NCBI RefSeq assembly: GCF_964026435.1
Contig: NZ_OZ032147.1
Location: forward strand, 1 to 64,000
DNA from: Rickettsia endosymbiont of Gonocerus acuteangulatus
Lineage (GTDB): Bacteria; Pseudomonadota; Alphaproteobacteria; Rickettsiales; Rickettsiaceae
DNA: 64,000 bases
Reading direction: 5' to 3'
Below the pieces are notes generated by a model. That model was not told where the DNA came from and ran no database searches. It saw only the letters and a program-made list of their open reading frames with translations. This document shows positions 37,966 through 48,143 of the stretch, in pieces; within the stretch, counting starts at the first letter, position 1; every line of letters begins with the position of its first letter. Both the position numbers and the translations under genes were made by a program.

Positions 37966-38826
37966 AAGGTAAAAGATAAGTATATGCCTTGTGTTGCTCA
38001 GGAAAAATATGAAAATAGGATGTATCAGCAAGAGTTATTAAAAATAGAAAAGAACCCTATGTTGTTAGATTATATTAAAAATGCTATGATTCGCAAGAAA
38101 TGGTCGCCGGATGCTATAGCCGGAAAGTTAAAACTAGACAAAAATACAGCTTTGTGTATCAGTACAGAAAGTATATATAGATTTGTTTACACTTCTGCAG
38201 TAGCAGCTAAATTAAAGTTATATAGCTATTTACCTTCTAAAAGATATAAAAGGCAAGAAAGAGGGAAGAGGCGTCAAAGGATCATTATACCACAAAGGAT
38301 CTCAATACATCAGCGTGATGCAATAGCTACGAAAAAGGTAGAAGTAGGGCATTTTGAGGCAGATCTTACATTTCATAAAGGTAATCAAAGTATGAATATT
38401 GGTGCACTGGTGGATAAAAAGAGTCAAAAGATTATTTTAGTGCTGAATAACTCCAAGAGAGCTACAACAGTTACCAATGGTTTTTTAAGAAAGATAAAAA
38501 CTCTTCCAAATAGTGTGAGAAAGACTATTACTATGGATAATGGCAAAGAGTTTGTGGGGCATGTTGCCTATAGACTATCTGGGTTTCAAACTTTCTTTTA
38601 TGATCCATACCGCCCTAGATAAAAAGCATTAGTGGAAAAAATGAATTCTATGATTCATAGAATTTTACCTAAAAATACAGATATTACTACCGTTACACAA
38701 AGAGGTCTTGACAATGTTGCTGAGATTTTAAATAACATGCCAAGAAAGATTTTTGGTTATAAAACCCCCAATGAAATTTGGGCAGAAAATTTATAGGTTT
38801 TGTTCTACTTAGTCCTTGCATTTTCA

Positions 38827-39600
38827 ACCTATTTTGTTAAATTATATCAAAAATGCTATGATTCACAAGAAATGGTCACCGGATGCTATAGCCGGAAAGT
38901 TAAAACTGGACAAAAATACAGCTTGTTGTATCAGTACAGAAAGTATATATAGATTTGTCTACACTTCTCCAGTTGCAGCTAAATTAAAGTTATATAGCTA
39001 TTTACCGTCTAAAAGATATAAAAGGCAAGAAAGGGGGACAAGGCATCAAAGGATCATTATACCACAAAGGATCTCAATACATCAGCGTGATGCAATAGCA
39101 ATGCAAAAGCTAGAAGTAGGGCATTTTGAGGCAGATCTTACATTTCATAAAGGTAATCAAAGTATGAATATCGGTGTGCTGGTGGATAAAAAGAGTCAAA
39201 AGATTATTTTAGTGCTGAATAACTCCAAAAGAGCTAAAACAGTTACCACTGGGTTTTTAAAAAAGATCAAAACGCTGCCAAGTAGTGTTAGAAAGACTAT
39301 TACTATGGATAATGGCAAAGAGTTTGTAGGGCATCTTGCTTATAGACTATCTGGGTTTCAAACTTTCTTTTGTGATCCATACCGCCCTAGACAAAAAGCA
39401 CTAGTGGAGAAAATGAATTCTATGATTCATAGAATTTTACCTAAAAATACAGATATTACAACCGTTACACAAAGAGGTCTTGACAATATTGCTGAGATTT
39501 TAAATAACATGCCAAGAAAGATTTTTGGTTATAAAACCCCCAATGAAATTTGGGCAGAAAATTTATAGGTTTTGTTCTACTTAAGTCCTTGAATTTTCAG
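38827..39600 (+). mobile_element. IS30-family element (copy 6), 5'-truncated
   Basis: A frame of the second IS30 variant from LLNYIKNAMIHKKW to PNEIWAENL (stop at 39566-39568), then the terminal sequence to 39600. Its N-terminal third is missing; the apparent start at 38816 lies in the preceding IS30 end. It follows copy 5 directly in the same direction. Confidence 0.85.
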
Positions 39601-40379
39601 GAAGACTATAATAGAGTGGAAAAAATTAAAGAAACAAACTGGGGATGTCAAAGCAAAAAGTGGTTATCATACAGGACATCGTAGAATAATAAGAGACATA
39701 GAGGGATTTAAAAAATTTATAGAATTAAATTTTGATAAAACCACCATGGAGCTAGCTAATAACTGGAGTCAAAAAGTATCTGCAAGTACGATATCAAGAT
39801 TGCTTAATAAATTAGGTTATAGTTATAAAAAAACTTTTCTTCATCCCAAAAGGGATATTGGTCTAAGGAATGAATATTGAAACTAAAAACTATAGATAAA
39901 CAAGATTTAGTATTTATCGATGAGTTTGGGATAGAAGATAATAGCTGTAGAGAACACGGATGGAGCATTATCGGTCAAAGATGTTATGGTGAAAAGGTCT
40001 ATCAACATAAATCACGGATTAGTATGATTGCTGGGCTGTGTGTCAAAGATATTATTGCCCCAATAATATTTGATGGGACATGTAATAAGGACATTTTTGA
40101 AACTTATGTACAAGAGATATTGATCAAGGAATTAAAGGCTGGTCAGATAGTAGTAATGGATAATATTAATTTTCATAAAAGTACAAAAGTGAAAACGTTA
40201 ATTGAATCTGTTGGTTGCAGTATTTTATTTTTACCAACTTACTCTCCTGACTTAAATCCTATTGAGCATTACTGGTTTAAAATCAAGAATGAAATAAGAA
40301 AAACTATTTCTAATTTTGAGCACTTTTTTGATGCTGTTTACTATGCTCTTAAAAAATCACTACCTTATCGCATTAAGCT
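39601..40379 (+). mobile_element. IS630-family element (type 2), 5'-truncated and frameshifted
   Basis: Transposase codons TIIEWKKLKKQTGD up to a TGA at 39878, then 39877-40379 with VFIDEFGIEDNSC, VVMDNINFHKSTK and LPTYSPDLNPIEHYWFK. Loss of one T in aatattgaaac makes the break. It resembles type 1 but is a distinct element with its own ends (cttatcgcattaagc). The matching left end is at 42616. Confidence 0.85.
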
Positions 40380-41182
40380 ATACAACCAACGGATTCAATT
40401 AACTCTTTAACTTTAGAATTTTTATGAAAATTAATGTTATCCATAATAACGGTTTGCCCAGGTTGTAATTCTGTAATTAATACATCCCTAATATAAGTTT
40501 TAAAGACCTCTGTATTACAATTACCTTCAAATATTATAGGAGCAATAAGATTACCATTACAAAGACCAGCTATCATACTTATTCTAAATTTATGTTGATA
40601 CACCTTTTCTCCATAACACCTTTGTCCTATAATGCTCCATCCATACTCTTTGCAAGCATTATCCTCTATTCCAGATTCATCAAGATATACTAATTTGTCT
40701 TTTGTGATGGTTTGTATCTTTGCTATAAATTCATTTCTTAATTTAATATCTCTTTTCGGATGAAAATGAGTTTTGTTTATAGCTATAGCCAAGTTTTCTG
40801 ATTTGTCTTAAAATAGTTACAGATGCAATATTACCCCATTGCTTTGCTAACTCCTTTGATGTTTTATTCATATTAGCTTTAAAAAATTCTTTAAAAGATT
40901 CTGAATCTTTTATCTTATGACTATGTCCTTTCTGATAACCAGTTGCTGCTTCTAAAGTACCTTGCTTATCTTTTAATTTTTTCCATTTATATATAGTATC
41001 ACGACTTACATTAAATAATTTACTTACCTTACTTATTCGTATCCCTGCTTCTACAGCTTTTATAACTCTTAGTCTTAGTTCTATTGCATATGCTCGTGCC
41101 ATATCTCTTTACATGCTTGTTAATATTTGCTTACTATAACATGATACTCTCGCTCTGTCAGTACCTTAATGACTTATGCTAT
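40380..41182 (-). mobile_element. IS630-family element (type 1), 3'-truncated and frameshifted
   Basis: The N-terminal part of the type 1 transposase reads from 41102 and is broken by one inserted base near 40777 (aaacaaaac). It continues to VGC at 40380, where the end of type 2 abuts. The left terminal repeat (cttaatgacttatgcta) ends at about 41182. Confidence 0.85.
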
Positions 41183-41443
41183 ATATTAGTAAGAAAGGTA
41201 ACATTTATGCATTTTATAAAAAATACTGTTATGGAATTAGGGCACGAATTGAAGCTCAAATTTCAAGAATTAAGAGATGTATTGGTTCATCTCTATTAAC
41301 TAAAAAAATATCATCACAAAAACGTGAAGCAATTGTTATTACCAATATTATAAATTTATGGAATTCATTCGGTAAATGTGTCGCAGTCAAAATAGGATAA
41401 TTACGTCTAAAAAAGACCAACAGATACCCTTCCGAACAAAGCC
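41183..41443 (+). mobile_element. IS5-family element, 3' end fragment
   Basis: Codons SKKGNIYAFYKKYCYG to NSFGKCVAVKIG and the terminal repeat ending ccgaacaaagcc at 41443. The junction with IS630 falls at the same TA site as that at 42616 in another IS5 copy. Confidence 0.87.
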
Positions 41444-41523
41444 ACGTCGATGTCGTTAGTTAGATTTCCTGATATTATCTTGCAGAAATAATATAAAAAA
41501 TTGGTAAATTTTTGAGTGTATTG

Positions 41524-41598
41524 TGGTGCTACTAGGGGGAATTGAACCCCCGACCTCTTCATTACCAATGAAGTGCTCTACCCCTGAGCTATAGTAGC
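41524..41598 (-). tRNA. tRNA-Thr (anticodon GGU)
   Basis: On the minus strand it begins gctactatagctcagggg and ends tagtagc-A-CCA. Acceptor arms pair, the anticodon stem cttca/tgaag holds ttGGTaa, and the T-arm is gggggttcaattccccc. CCA is encoded. It lies alone in about 300 bases of unique sequence between IS5 ends. Confidence 0.96.
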
Positions 41599-41600
41599 TT

Positions 41601-41638
41601 AAGCTCTATAAATATTTCTAAAAATGTTTATAGAGCTT
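41601..41638. terminator. Perfect 12-bp hairpin next to tRNA-Thr
   Basis: aagctctataaa and its inverse tttatagagctt enclose 14 bases. On the minus strand it lies just before the tRNA and covers the stop codon of a short frame ending EFEIKLQAL, which is probably a gene remnant cut by the IS5 at 41745. It could be a terminator or processing signal; there is no T-run on the minus side. Confidence 0.35.
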
Positions 41639-41744
41639 GGAGTTTTATTTCAAACTCTTTTTGCCACATATTTGCCATTAAATCAAGAAAAATTTTGGAA
41701 TTTGTTAGATTATTTCATTAGGTTCGTGAGTTACACCATTTACG

Positions 41745-42615
41745 GGCTTTGTTCGGAAGGGTAATAAAAAAGGAAGGGTAGTATGTAGAGAATACCATAT
41801 AATATTCTGGAATAGATAAGTTATAAATTAAAAATGCCATACAAAGAAAGAACAAAAACAGGTTTGCCAAGAAAAATAGATAAGCCGAGATATAAAATAA
41901 CCAATTGGTCACAATATAACGATAGTTTAAGAAAAAGAGGGATGGTCAGCCTGTATTTCCCTGAAGGTGATTTAGAGTCTTTGTTCATTAATACACAACC
42001 TTACGTAGAGGGAGAATCTGGGAGGACAACGACATACCAAGTACCATATATACAACTAATTTATACATTATATCGTTTATTTGATTTCGGGCAGCGTCAA
42101 ATAACAGGTTACTTTGAGGATCTATGGCGGGGCAAGGGTCTTGAGATTCCAGTACCAAGTTTTGGTCATCTATGTGATTTATTTTCACAGATACCATTAG
42201 AGGTCAAACAGTTTTGCAATAAACTTGCTGTGCGTATCAAGAATGGCGAAGCTATATCTCTGATACTAGATAGCACAGGTCTTAGATTTAATACAGCTAG
42301 TAACTGGTATGAAACAAAATACAATAAAGTCTGTAAGAATAAGCCATGGCAGAAAATGCATATTTCTATAGATCCTGCAATGAATATTCATGATGTTGAG
42401 ATTACTGATTGCTATACTGCTGATATAGAGATGCTAGAGTCCTTAATACCAGAGAATATATCGGTAGATAGAGTAATTGCTGATGGTGCTTACTATAGTA
42501 TTGAAGGAGTTGAGAAATTAAGTAATTGCGGTATTACGCCAGTAATGCCTCCCCCACGTAATGCTAAGATATATGGTCAAGATAACACCATATGGCATGA
42601 TAAGGTTGTAAGTTA
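41745..42615 (+). mobile_element. IS5-family element (copy 4), 5' two-thirds
   Basis: Starts with ggctttgttcggaagggt. The transposase frame 41834-42631 is the longest uninterrupted one of this family in the window (265 codons), with LDSTGLRF and VIADGAYYS. It is truncated by an IS630 type 2 end after KVVSY, losing the Glu region. This sequence shows what the interrupted copy at 19327 looked like before nesting. Confidence 0.88.
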
Positions 42616-42701
42616 TAGCTTAATGCGATAAGGTAGTGACTTATAGTATGAGTTGGATTATACTAAATGAAAAACTTATGGCAAAGGCATATTCATACGA
42701 T
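42616..42701 (+). mobile_element. IS630-family element (type 2), left end
   Basis: gcttaatgcgataaggtag is the inverse of the end at about 40355-40378. The transposase start MAKAYSYD follows at 42678 and is cut at 42702 by an IS701-like end. Confidence 0.8.
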
Positions 42702-42822
42702 CAAAACTTACGCTATGAGTAAAAAAGTGATAAATTATTGTAAAAATAATTAAACATGTCAAAGAGGATAAAGTTGCAAGCAATACCAATTAATAGGACA
42801 GATTATTGTCAATTTTTAATAG
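42702..42822 (+). mobile_element. IS701-like element, left end (copy E)
   Basis: Terminal repeat caaaacttacgctatg and transposase codons MSKRIKLQAIPINRTDYCQF, cut at 42823 by the IS21 element. Confidence 0.85.
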
Positions 42823-42949
42823 TGTCATTGCTAAAATAAAAGGGACCAGTAAATTGCACGAAAAAGGGACCAGAGAAGTTGGTGTGACCTAATAAGGTTA
42901 ATGTGCAATATTCACTAGATAATTAAGCAAGTAAATATCTAGTGATACA

Positions 42950-44371
42950 ATGATAAGAATAAATATGTATACAACAATTATCACCCTTTATAAACAAGGC
43001 AATAGTCAAAGGAATATTGCCAAACTAACAAGAACAGACCGCAAAACAGTACGAAAAATAATAAACCGCTATGTAGAGGCTGGTACAGAATCCCCAGCAA
43101 TCTATGAACGATCTTCAGTTTTGGATTTTTGGCACGAAAAAATAATTGAGTTATTAGAAAAAAATCTGAGTTACATAAGAATTTTTGAGGAGTTAAAAAA
43201 TCAAGGTTATACAAGCAGTTATACTTCTTTGACCCGTTATATCAAAAAATATAAAATTAAGGATAACAGTTGCATTCGTTTTCATACTTTAGCAGGAGAG
43301 GAAGCACAAGTAGATTTTGGTGACATAGGCTTACAGTATAATTCTAAAGGGCGTAGAGTTAAAGCATATGTATTTAATATGCGTTTAAGCTATAGTCGCC
43401 TTGATTATTATGAAGTAGTGTTTGATCAAAGTTGTCAAACATGGATTCAATGTCATATCAATGCATTTAATTATTTTGCTGGTAGTCCAAAAGTAATAAA
43501 ACTTGATAATCTTAAAGCTGGAGTAGTAGATGCCAATTTTTATGAGCCAGTATATCAGAAGGAATATAAGTGCTTAGCCGATCATTATGGAATTTTACTT
43601 TCTCCTTGTCGAGTGTATCAACCGCAAGAAAAAGGCAAAGTTGAGTCGGGAATAAAATACGTTAAAAATAATTTTTTTGCTGGTCGTAAATTTGATAGAT
43701 ATGAAGAATTAACAAATGGTCTTGCAAATTGGTTAAATAAGGCCAATAGCCGAATACATGGTACTACTAAGAGAATACCTAGAGAACTGTTTGAGCAAGA
43801 GGAAAGAAGTAGTTTGATTCCTTTACCATTAGAAACTTTTGATTTGTCATCTTGGCATAATCGAAAAGTAGCAAAAGATTGTCATATTACCATAGATAAT
43901 AATTATTACTCTGTACCAGCAAAATATATATACAGTGAGGTAATGGTACAATTGTCCCCAAAACTTGTTCAAATATTTTCTATACAAAATGATTTAATAG
44001 CAAGACACGTTAGAACAGAGGGCAAGGGGATATTTACCACTAATCCGTCTCATTATGCTAAATACAAACGTCTATGCCCAGGTTTTATAGAATATAGTGA
44101 ACATTATCAACAACAAATGCAGCAGATAGGGAATAATTGCAGTTTATTATTAGAATCATTACAACAAACAAGAGTGAATGATTGGCAACGTTGTGCACGA
44201 GGTATCATTTCTTTACGTAAGGTTTACAATGATGACTTAATAGATAAAGCCTGTCATAGAGCACTACATTATGGTATAAGTTCTTACTCTAAAATTAAGA
44301 ATATTTTAAATAGTAATGCAGTAAACTTACCATTACCAGAGTTTGGAGGTAATAATGCAGAACTTATTTAA
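42950..44371 (+). CDS. istA: IS21-family transposase IstA
   Basis: A 473-residue transposase. The N-terminal helix-turn-helix is in LYKQGNSQRNIAKLTRTDRK, followed by a second DNA-binding part (YIRIFEELKNQGYTSSYTSL) and the rve integrase core: EAQVDFGDIG (Asp), VIKLDNLKAGV (Asp) and PQEKGKVESGIKYVKNNF (Glu). A C-terminal Mu-type domain follows. Its end overlaps istB, as usual in IS21. Intact. Confidence 0.94.
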   Translation: MIRINMYTTIITLYKQGNSQRNIAKLTRTDRKTVRKIINRYVEAGTESPAIYERSSVLDFWHEKIIELLEKNLSYIRIFEELKNQGYTSSYTSLTRYIKKYKIKDNSCIRFHTLAGEEAQVDFGDIGLQYNSKGRRVKAYVFNMRLSYSRLDYYEVVFDQSCQTWIQCHINAFNYFAGSPKVIKLDNLKAGVVDANFYEPVYQKEYKCLADHYGILLSPCRVYQPQEKGKVESGIKYVKNNFFAGRKFDRYEELTNGLANWLNKANSRIHGTTKRIPRELFEQEERSSLIPLPLETFDLSSWHNRKVAKDCHITIDNNYYSVPAKYIYSEVMVQLSPKLVQIFSIQNDLIARHVRTEGKGIFTTNPSHYAKYKRLCPGFIEYSEHYQQQMQQIGNNCSLLLESLQQTRVNDWQRCARGIISLRKVYNDDLIDKACHRALHYGISSYSKIKNILNSNAVNLPLPEFGGNNAELI

Positions 44372-45098
44372 TGACCTACGAAGCTTTAGATTATCAGGTA
44401 TAGTCAATAGTTTAAATGAAAGGATTATTTATGCTCAAAATAATAAACTAGGATTTAAAGAATTTCTATCACTATTATGTGAAGATGAAAAATCTAACCG
44501 TAAGGATAATAATTACCGTCGCCGTAAAAGTGCTGCTAAATTGCCGGTAACTAAAAATTTAGAAGACTTTGATTTTAATTTCCAACCAAGTGTTGATGCC
44601 AAAGTAATAAGTGATTTATCAACTTGTGATTATATTAATACTAAGGGAAATGTAATATTCATAGGTGATTCAGGAACTGGGAAAACTCATCTTGCCATTG
44701 GGCTAGCATTAAAAGCTTTAACACGAGAATACTCTGTATATTTTACTACGGTATCGGATATGCTTTATAATTTACATATTGCAAGAGCAGATAATAGTTA
44801 TCACAAAAAGGTTAAATTACTCCTATCGTTTGATTTATTAATTCTTGATGAGCTCGGGTTTAAGCAATTGCCAAAACATTCAGTAGAAGACTTTTTTAAT
44901 ATTATTGCTAAACGATATGAAAATAAATCTACCATTATTATCACAAACAAGGATTTTGAAAAATGGAATGAAATATTTGCTGATGAAGTATTAACTCATG
45001 CAATTATTGATCGAGTGGTACATCATGCTCATATACTAAAAATAAAAGGTAAAAGTTATCGTATTAATAACTATAAATCTGGAGGTAATATGGCATAA
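44355..45098 (+). CDS. istB: IS21-family ATP-binding helper IstB
   Basis: An AAA+ ATPase that assists IstA in target selection. I start at ATG 44355 (MQNLFNDLRSF), 6 bases after GGAGG; the frame is open from a TTG at 44343. Walker A is FIGDSGTGKTHLAIGLA, Walker B LLILDELGF, and the end THAIIDRVVHHAHILKIKG SYR-type segment is typical. It overlaps istA by 17 bases, suggesting coupled translation. Confidence 0.93.
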   Translation: MQNLFNDLRSFRLSGIVNSLNERIIYAQNNKLGFKEFLSLLCEDEKSNRKDNNYRRRKSAAKLPVTKNLEDFDFNFQPSVDAKVISDLSTCDYINTKGNVIFIGDSGTGKTHLAIGLALKALTREYSVYFTTVSDMLYNLHIARADNSYHKKVKLLLSFDLLILDELGFKQLPKHSVEDFFNIIAKRYENKSTIIITNKDFEKWNEIFADEVLTHAIIDRVVHHAHILKIKGKSYRINNYKSGGNMA

Positions 45099-45164
45099 AA
45101 ATTTTTAAATATAGTGGTTCCTTTTTCGTGCAATTTACTGGTCCCTTTTTAATTGACAATGACA

Positions 45165-45475
45165 GTTGATGAAGATCATGTCCATTTTTTGGTACAATCT
45201 GTACCAACCTATAGCGTAACAAAAATAGTAACAACAATTAAAAGTGTTACAGCTCGTCAAATATTTAGACAGTGTCCACAGGTAAAGAAACAATTATGGG
45301 GTGGAGAATTTTGGACTGATGGATATTTTACGAGTACGGTAGGTAAGCATGGAAATGAGAATATGATAGGAAAATACGTAAAAAACCAAGGCAAGGAATA
45401 TCAGAAACTGCATGAGGATCATCAGCTAGCTTTCTTCTAAAATACCCCGCTGCTTGCGGCGGGGATTACTTTTAT
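45165..45475 (+). mobile_element. IS200/IS605-family element (copy 3), 5'-truncated
   Basis: TnpA codons from VDEDHVHFLVQ to the stop at 45438-45440 and the right hairpin end. The first 56 codons are missing at the IS21 junction. The residues kept match copy 1 (KLHEDH). Confidence 0.9.
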
Positions 45476-46110
45476 ATGACATTGAATCCATGTTTGACAA
45501 CTTTGATCAAACACTACTTCATAATAATCAAGGCGACTATAGCTTAAACGCATATTAAATACATATGCTTTAACTCTACGCCCTTTAGAATTATACTGTA
45601 AGCCTAATGTCACCAAAATCTACTTGTGCTTCCTCTCCTGCTAAAGTATGAAAACGAATGCAACTGTTATCCTTAATTTTATATTTTTTGATATAACGGG
45701 TCAAAGAAGTATAACTGCTTGTATAACCTTGATTTTTTAACTCCTCAAAAATTCTTATGTAACTCAGATTTTTTTCTAATAACTCAATTATTTTTTCGTG
45801 CCAAAAATCCAAAACTGAAGATCGTTCATAGATTGCTGGGGATTCTGTACCAGCCTCTACATAGCGGTTTATTATTTTTCGTACTGTTTTGCGGTCTGTT
45901 CTTGTTAGTTTGGCAATATTCCTTTGACTATTGCCTTGTTTATAAAGGGTGATAATTGTTGTATACATATTTATTCTTATCATTGTATCACTAGATATTT
46001 ACTTGCTTAATTATCTAGTGAATATTGCACATTAACCTTATTAGGTCACACCAACTTCTCTGGTCCCTTTTTCGTGCAATTTACTGGTCCCTTTTATTTT
46101 AGCAATGACA
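45476..46110 (-). mobile_element. IS21-family element, 5' part, truncated
   Basis: The left end (agcaatgaca at 46101-46110) and istA codons from 45983 to about 45474, where the copy stops at an istA site corresponding to 43459. One T is inserted near 45608. It is inverted relative to the complete IS21. Confidence 0.9.
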
Positions 46111-46200
46111 ATTAAGGGATATTATGAAGTGCTTCACTATAAAACATTGCTGTGTAATAAGAGTTTTTAGCATATTTGCTATAACATAGCGTAAGTTTTG
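46111..46200. mobile_element. MITE, right part (copy 6)
   Basis: The last 90 bp of the MITE (attaagggatattatg to taagttttg). The first part was lost at the IS21 junction at 46110. Confidence 0.88.
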
Positions 46201-46346
46201 TTATGATTGTTACCGGTGTCAAACGATTTAGTCACATCTATAATAATAGAAGTAGGTAACTCAGAATTATAAGCACAATAAACTTTTACCCCACTACTAG
46301 TTTCCGTAAATTCCTTTGATATATGATGATTTGCATCTTTTAACAT
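46201..46346 (-). pseudogene. Unrecognised gene, 5' fragment cut by a MITE
   Basis: A start ATG at 46346 has AGGAG seven bases upstream. The frame reads MLKDANHHISKEFTETSSG, then KVYCAYNSELPTSIIIDVTK to FDTGNNH, where the MITE begins. The rest of the gene is not found in the window. No family recognised. It lies before nuoI on the other side of the IS cluster. Confidence 0.5.
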
Positions 46347-46377
46347 ATTATACTCCTAATAAATAAAAGAGTTATTA

Positions 46378-46857
46378 CTATCTATACTCATAATCTTTGT
46401 GAAGTTTACTAGCTAGTGCCTGTTCCCAGCGATCACCATTTTGCAACAATTTTTCTTTATCATAAATAAGGGCAGTATGGGTTAGGCTAGCAAACTCAAA
46501 ATTAGGACCTTCGACTATCGCATCAACAGGGCAAGCTTCTTGGCATAGCCCGCAATAAATACATTTCGTCATGTCTATATCATAACGGGTTGTACGTCTA
46601 CTCCCGTCTTCTCGCTCGTCTGCTTCAATTACTATTGCTTGGGCTGGGCAGATAGCTTCACAAAGCTTGCAAGCAATGCAACGCTCTTCGCCATTTTCAT
46701 AACGACGCAAAGCATGTTCACCTTTAAATCTTGGGCTAACTGGACTTTTCTCATAAGGATAATTGATGGTGACTTTAGCTTTGAAGAAATATTTTAAAGT
46801 CAAAGCCAGACCTCTTATTATCTCGTATAGAAAAAATGATTTTAAATAATTTATCAT
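46378..46857 (-). CDS. nuoI: NADH-quinone oxidoreductase subunit I
   Basis: A 159-residue complex I subunit with two 4Fe-4S clusters that pass electrons to cluster N2. The two motifs are [16 protein letters not shown] and [16 protein letters not shown]. It normally follows nuoH directly; here a dead restriction-modification pair lies between them. Complete. Confidence 0.97.
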   Translation of the reverse strand: MINYLKSFFLYEIIRGLALTLKYFFKAKVTINYPYEKSPVSPRFKGEHALRRYENGEERCIACKLCEAICPAQAIVIEADEREDGSRRTTRYDIDMTKCIYCGLCQEACPVDAIVEGPNFEFASLTHTALIYDKEKLLQNGDRWEQALASKLHKDYEYR

Positions 46858-46867
46858 ATTTTATTTT

Positions 46868-47547
46868 TCAAGCAGACTTTTTAATAATCAAACTCCTATC
46901 TCTGTAACTTATATCTTCTTGTTTTGTTACTTGCGAATGATTTGAATAGGTTACCCATTTTGGGTTATAATCTTCTACTTCATTTCCCCATTGTGTCCAA
47001 TTTAGTCTTGTACCTCTAGCAAAAAGCTCTAAATAAGGTCCTTTGCTACATTTTTCTATTAAGTCATATAATTCATCGGGCTTTCTAGAATGCTCTCGCT
47101 TTCTACTACTTATTAAATTAACTTGGCTTCTAGCAGGGGCTAAAGTACAAGCAGTTTTTCCTCGTACACCAAATAAGACTATTTCCGTAACATTACGAAA
47201 ATAAAATCCTACCCCTCTACCGTCAGGTCCGCCATCTTTACGAATTTTAGACCAAATTATATTTGTTTTATAAGTAAAGCCCCACGCTTTCATTACCTCA
47301 ACCCTTCTTAAAGTAGAGCGTTAGGAACCCATAAATATAAGTGTGCTGGCTCAAGAATACAATTTGCTACAGGAATATTTTTTATTTCATCAAGTTTTAA
47401 TGTGGGGTATCGATTTAGTCTTTTATGTTCTGGGGCAACCTTACCTGTTCTATTTTCAAATTGCCAAGGAGGATCAGCAAGGATAGTATGAAATTTGCCT
47501 TTTACATTATTTTCAAAATCTTCTTTTGCTGCTATAATATTACTCAC
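46868..47547 (-). pseudogene. MT-A70-family adenine methyltransferase, broken
   Basis: The 5' part starts with GTG at 47547 (MSNIIAAKEDFENNVKGKFH) and holds the catalytic DPPW (residues 25-28) in ILADPPWQF. It stops at 47308 with LWVPNALL. After a TAA and a one-base loss, the frame resumes at 47293 with MKAWGFTYKTNIIWSK and runs to 46868 with SRKPDELYDLIEKCS and YLELFARG, the C-terminal motifs of MT-A70 enzymes. It forms a pair with the BglII-like gene upstream, whose end is 3 bases away, so it was the protective methylase of a type II system. Both are dead. Confidence 0.88.
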
Positions 47548-47550
47548 GAT

Positions 47551-48138
47551 TTAATCCTCTATGTATAATTTGTTAGTAATACCAAAAACTAAAATTGGAC
47601 AACCTCCCCCACCGCCACCCTCAATTCTTGGAAGTAATTTAGCTATATGGGTAGTAGAAGCACCATATGAGCTACTTTTACCGATAGAATTAAATATTTA
47701 TTGTAACTCTGTACATCTAGTTATTATAATTCCTATACTTATTGCACGCAAATCAAATAAAAGTCTAAAATTATTTAGATCTCTATCAAAAAAAGGATCT
47801 TTATTATTCCACTCAATTTCTAATGCTATTCTATTTTTATAACAATCAACTTTATGGGTCGGAGAGTCTAAAGAATTTTCATCTACTATAACTTTGGTTG
47901 AAAACATTTTTTCTTTCCAACCTAATTCTGCAAAAGATTTATCTATTGATTTCGATATTTCAGATTTTTCACCCCCTCCTACAGTAATCTAGCTTTTCCT
48001 AAAACGAAAGTCTTTTAGTACCTGTATTATATCACTCCACTCATCAACAAAATCATTTTTTAAAATAGCAATAGCATGTTTCCACTCATGAATTTCATAA
48101 TGTTCTTTGATAAAATCAGGAAAAAGTTCTTTACCCAT
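47551..48138 (-). pseudogene. BglII-like type II restriction endonuclease, two in-frame stops
   Basis: A single frame of 195 codons from ATG 48138 (MGKELFPDFIKEHYEIHEWK) to TAA 47551 is interrupted only by a TAG after DFRFRKS and a TAA after TRCTELQ. Between them the sequence ITVGGGEKSEISKSID, then SPTHKVDCYKNRIALEIEWN and NKDPFFDRDLNNFRLLF matches the BglII endonuclease family, with the catalytic Glu-x-Glu-type motif in ALEIEWN. The end IEGGGGGGCPILVFGIT also belongs. Everything but the two stops is preserved, so decay is recent. The 3' end nearly touches the methylase start. It was inserted between nuoH and nuoI. Confidence 0.85.
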
Positions 48139-48143
48139 AACTG

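Larger units (their letters stand above)
37502..38826 (+). mobile_element. IS30-family element (copy 5) carrying two MITEs
   Basis: Both element ends are present (tgaaaatactataagtaag and ttctacttagtccttgc). The transposase begins at 37563 (MMNRKYRHLSREERYE) and is broken after SKSTISMEL by a MITE, again 8 codons later by a second MITE. The rest runs from 37966 to a TAG at 38620-38622, where other copies have CAA in RPRQKAL, then on to 38795. All three lesions kill it. Confidence 0.9.
42823..45164 (+). mobile_element. IS21-family element, complete
   Basis: About 2.34 kb with ends tgtcattg and caatgaca. Both subterminal regions share aagggaccagtaaattgcac or its inverse, the multiple repeats typical of IS21. 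It carries istA and istB. Its left flank is an IS701-like end and its right flank an IS200 gene, so no target duplication is visible. Confidence 0.92.

Noticed and set aside
41610-41740. Short minus-strand frame ending EFEIKLQAL before tRNA-Thr
   Set aside because: Only about 28 codons remain after an upstream stop; too short to identify or list as a gene.
47561-47842. 93-codon plus-strand ORF
   Set aside because: It is the antisense of the BglII-like gene remnant, which has recognisable family blocks on the minus strand.
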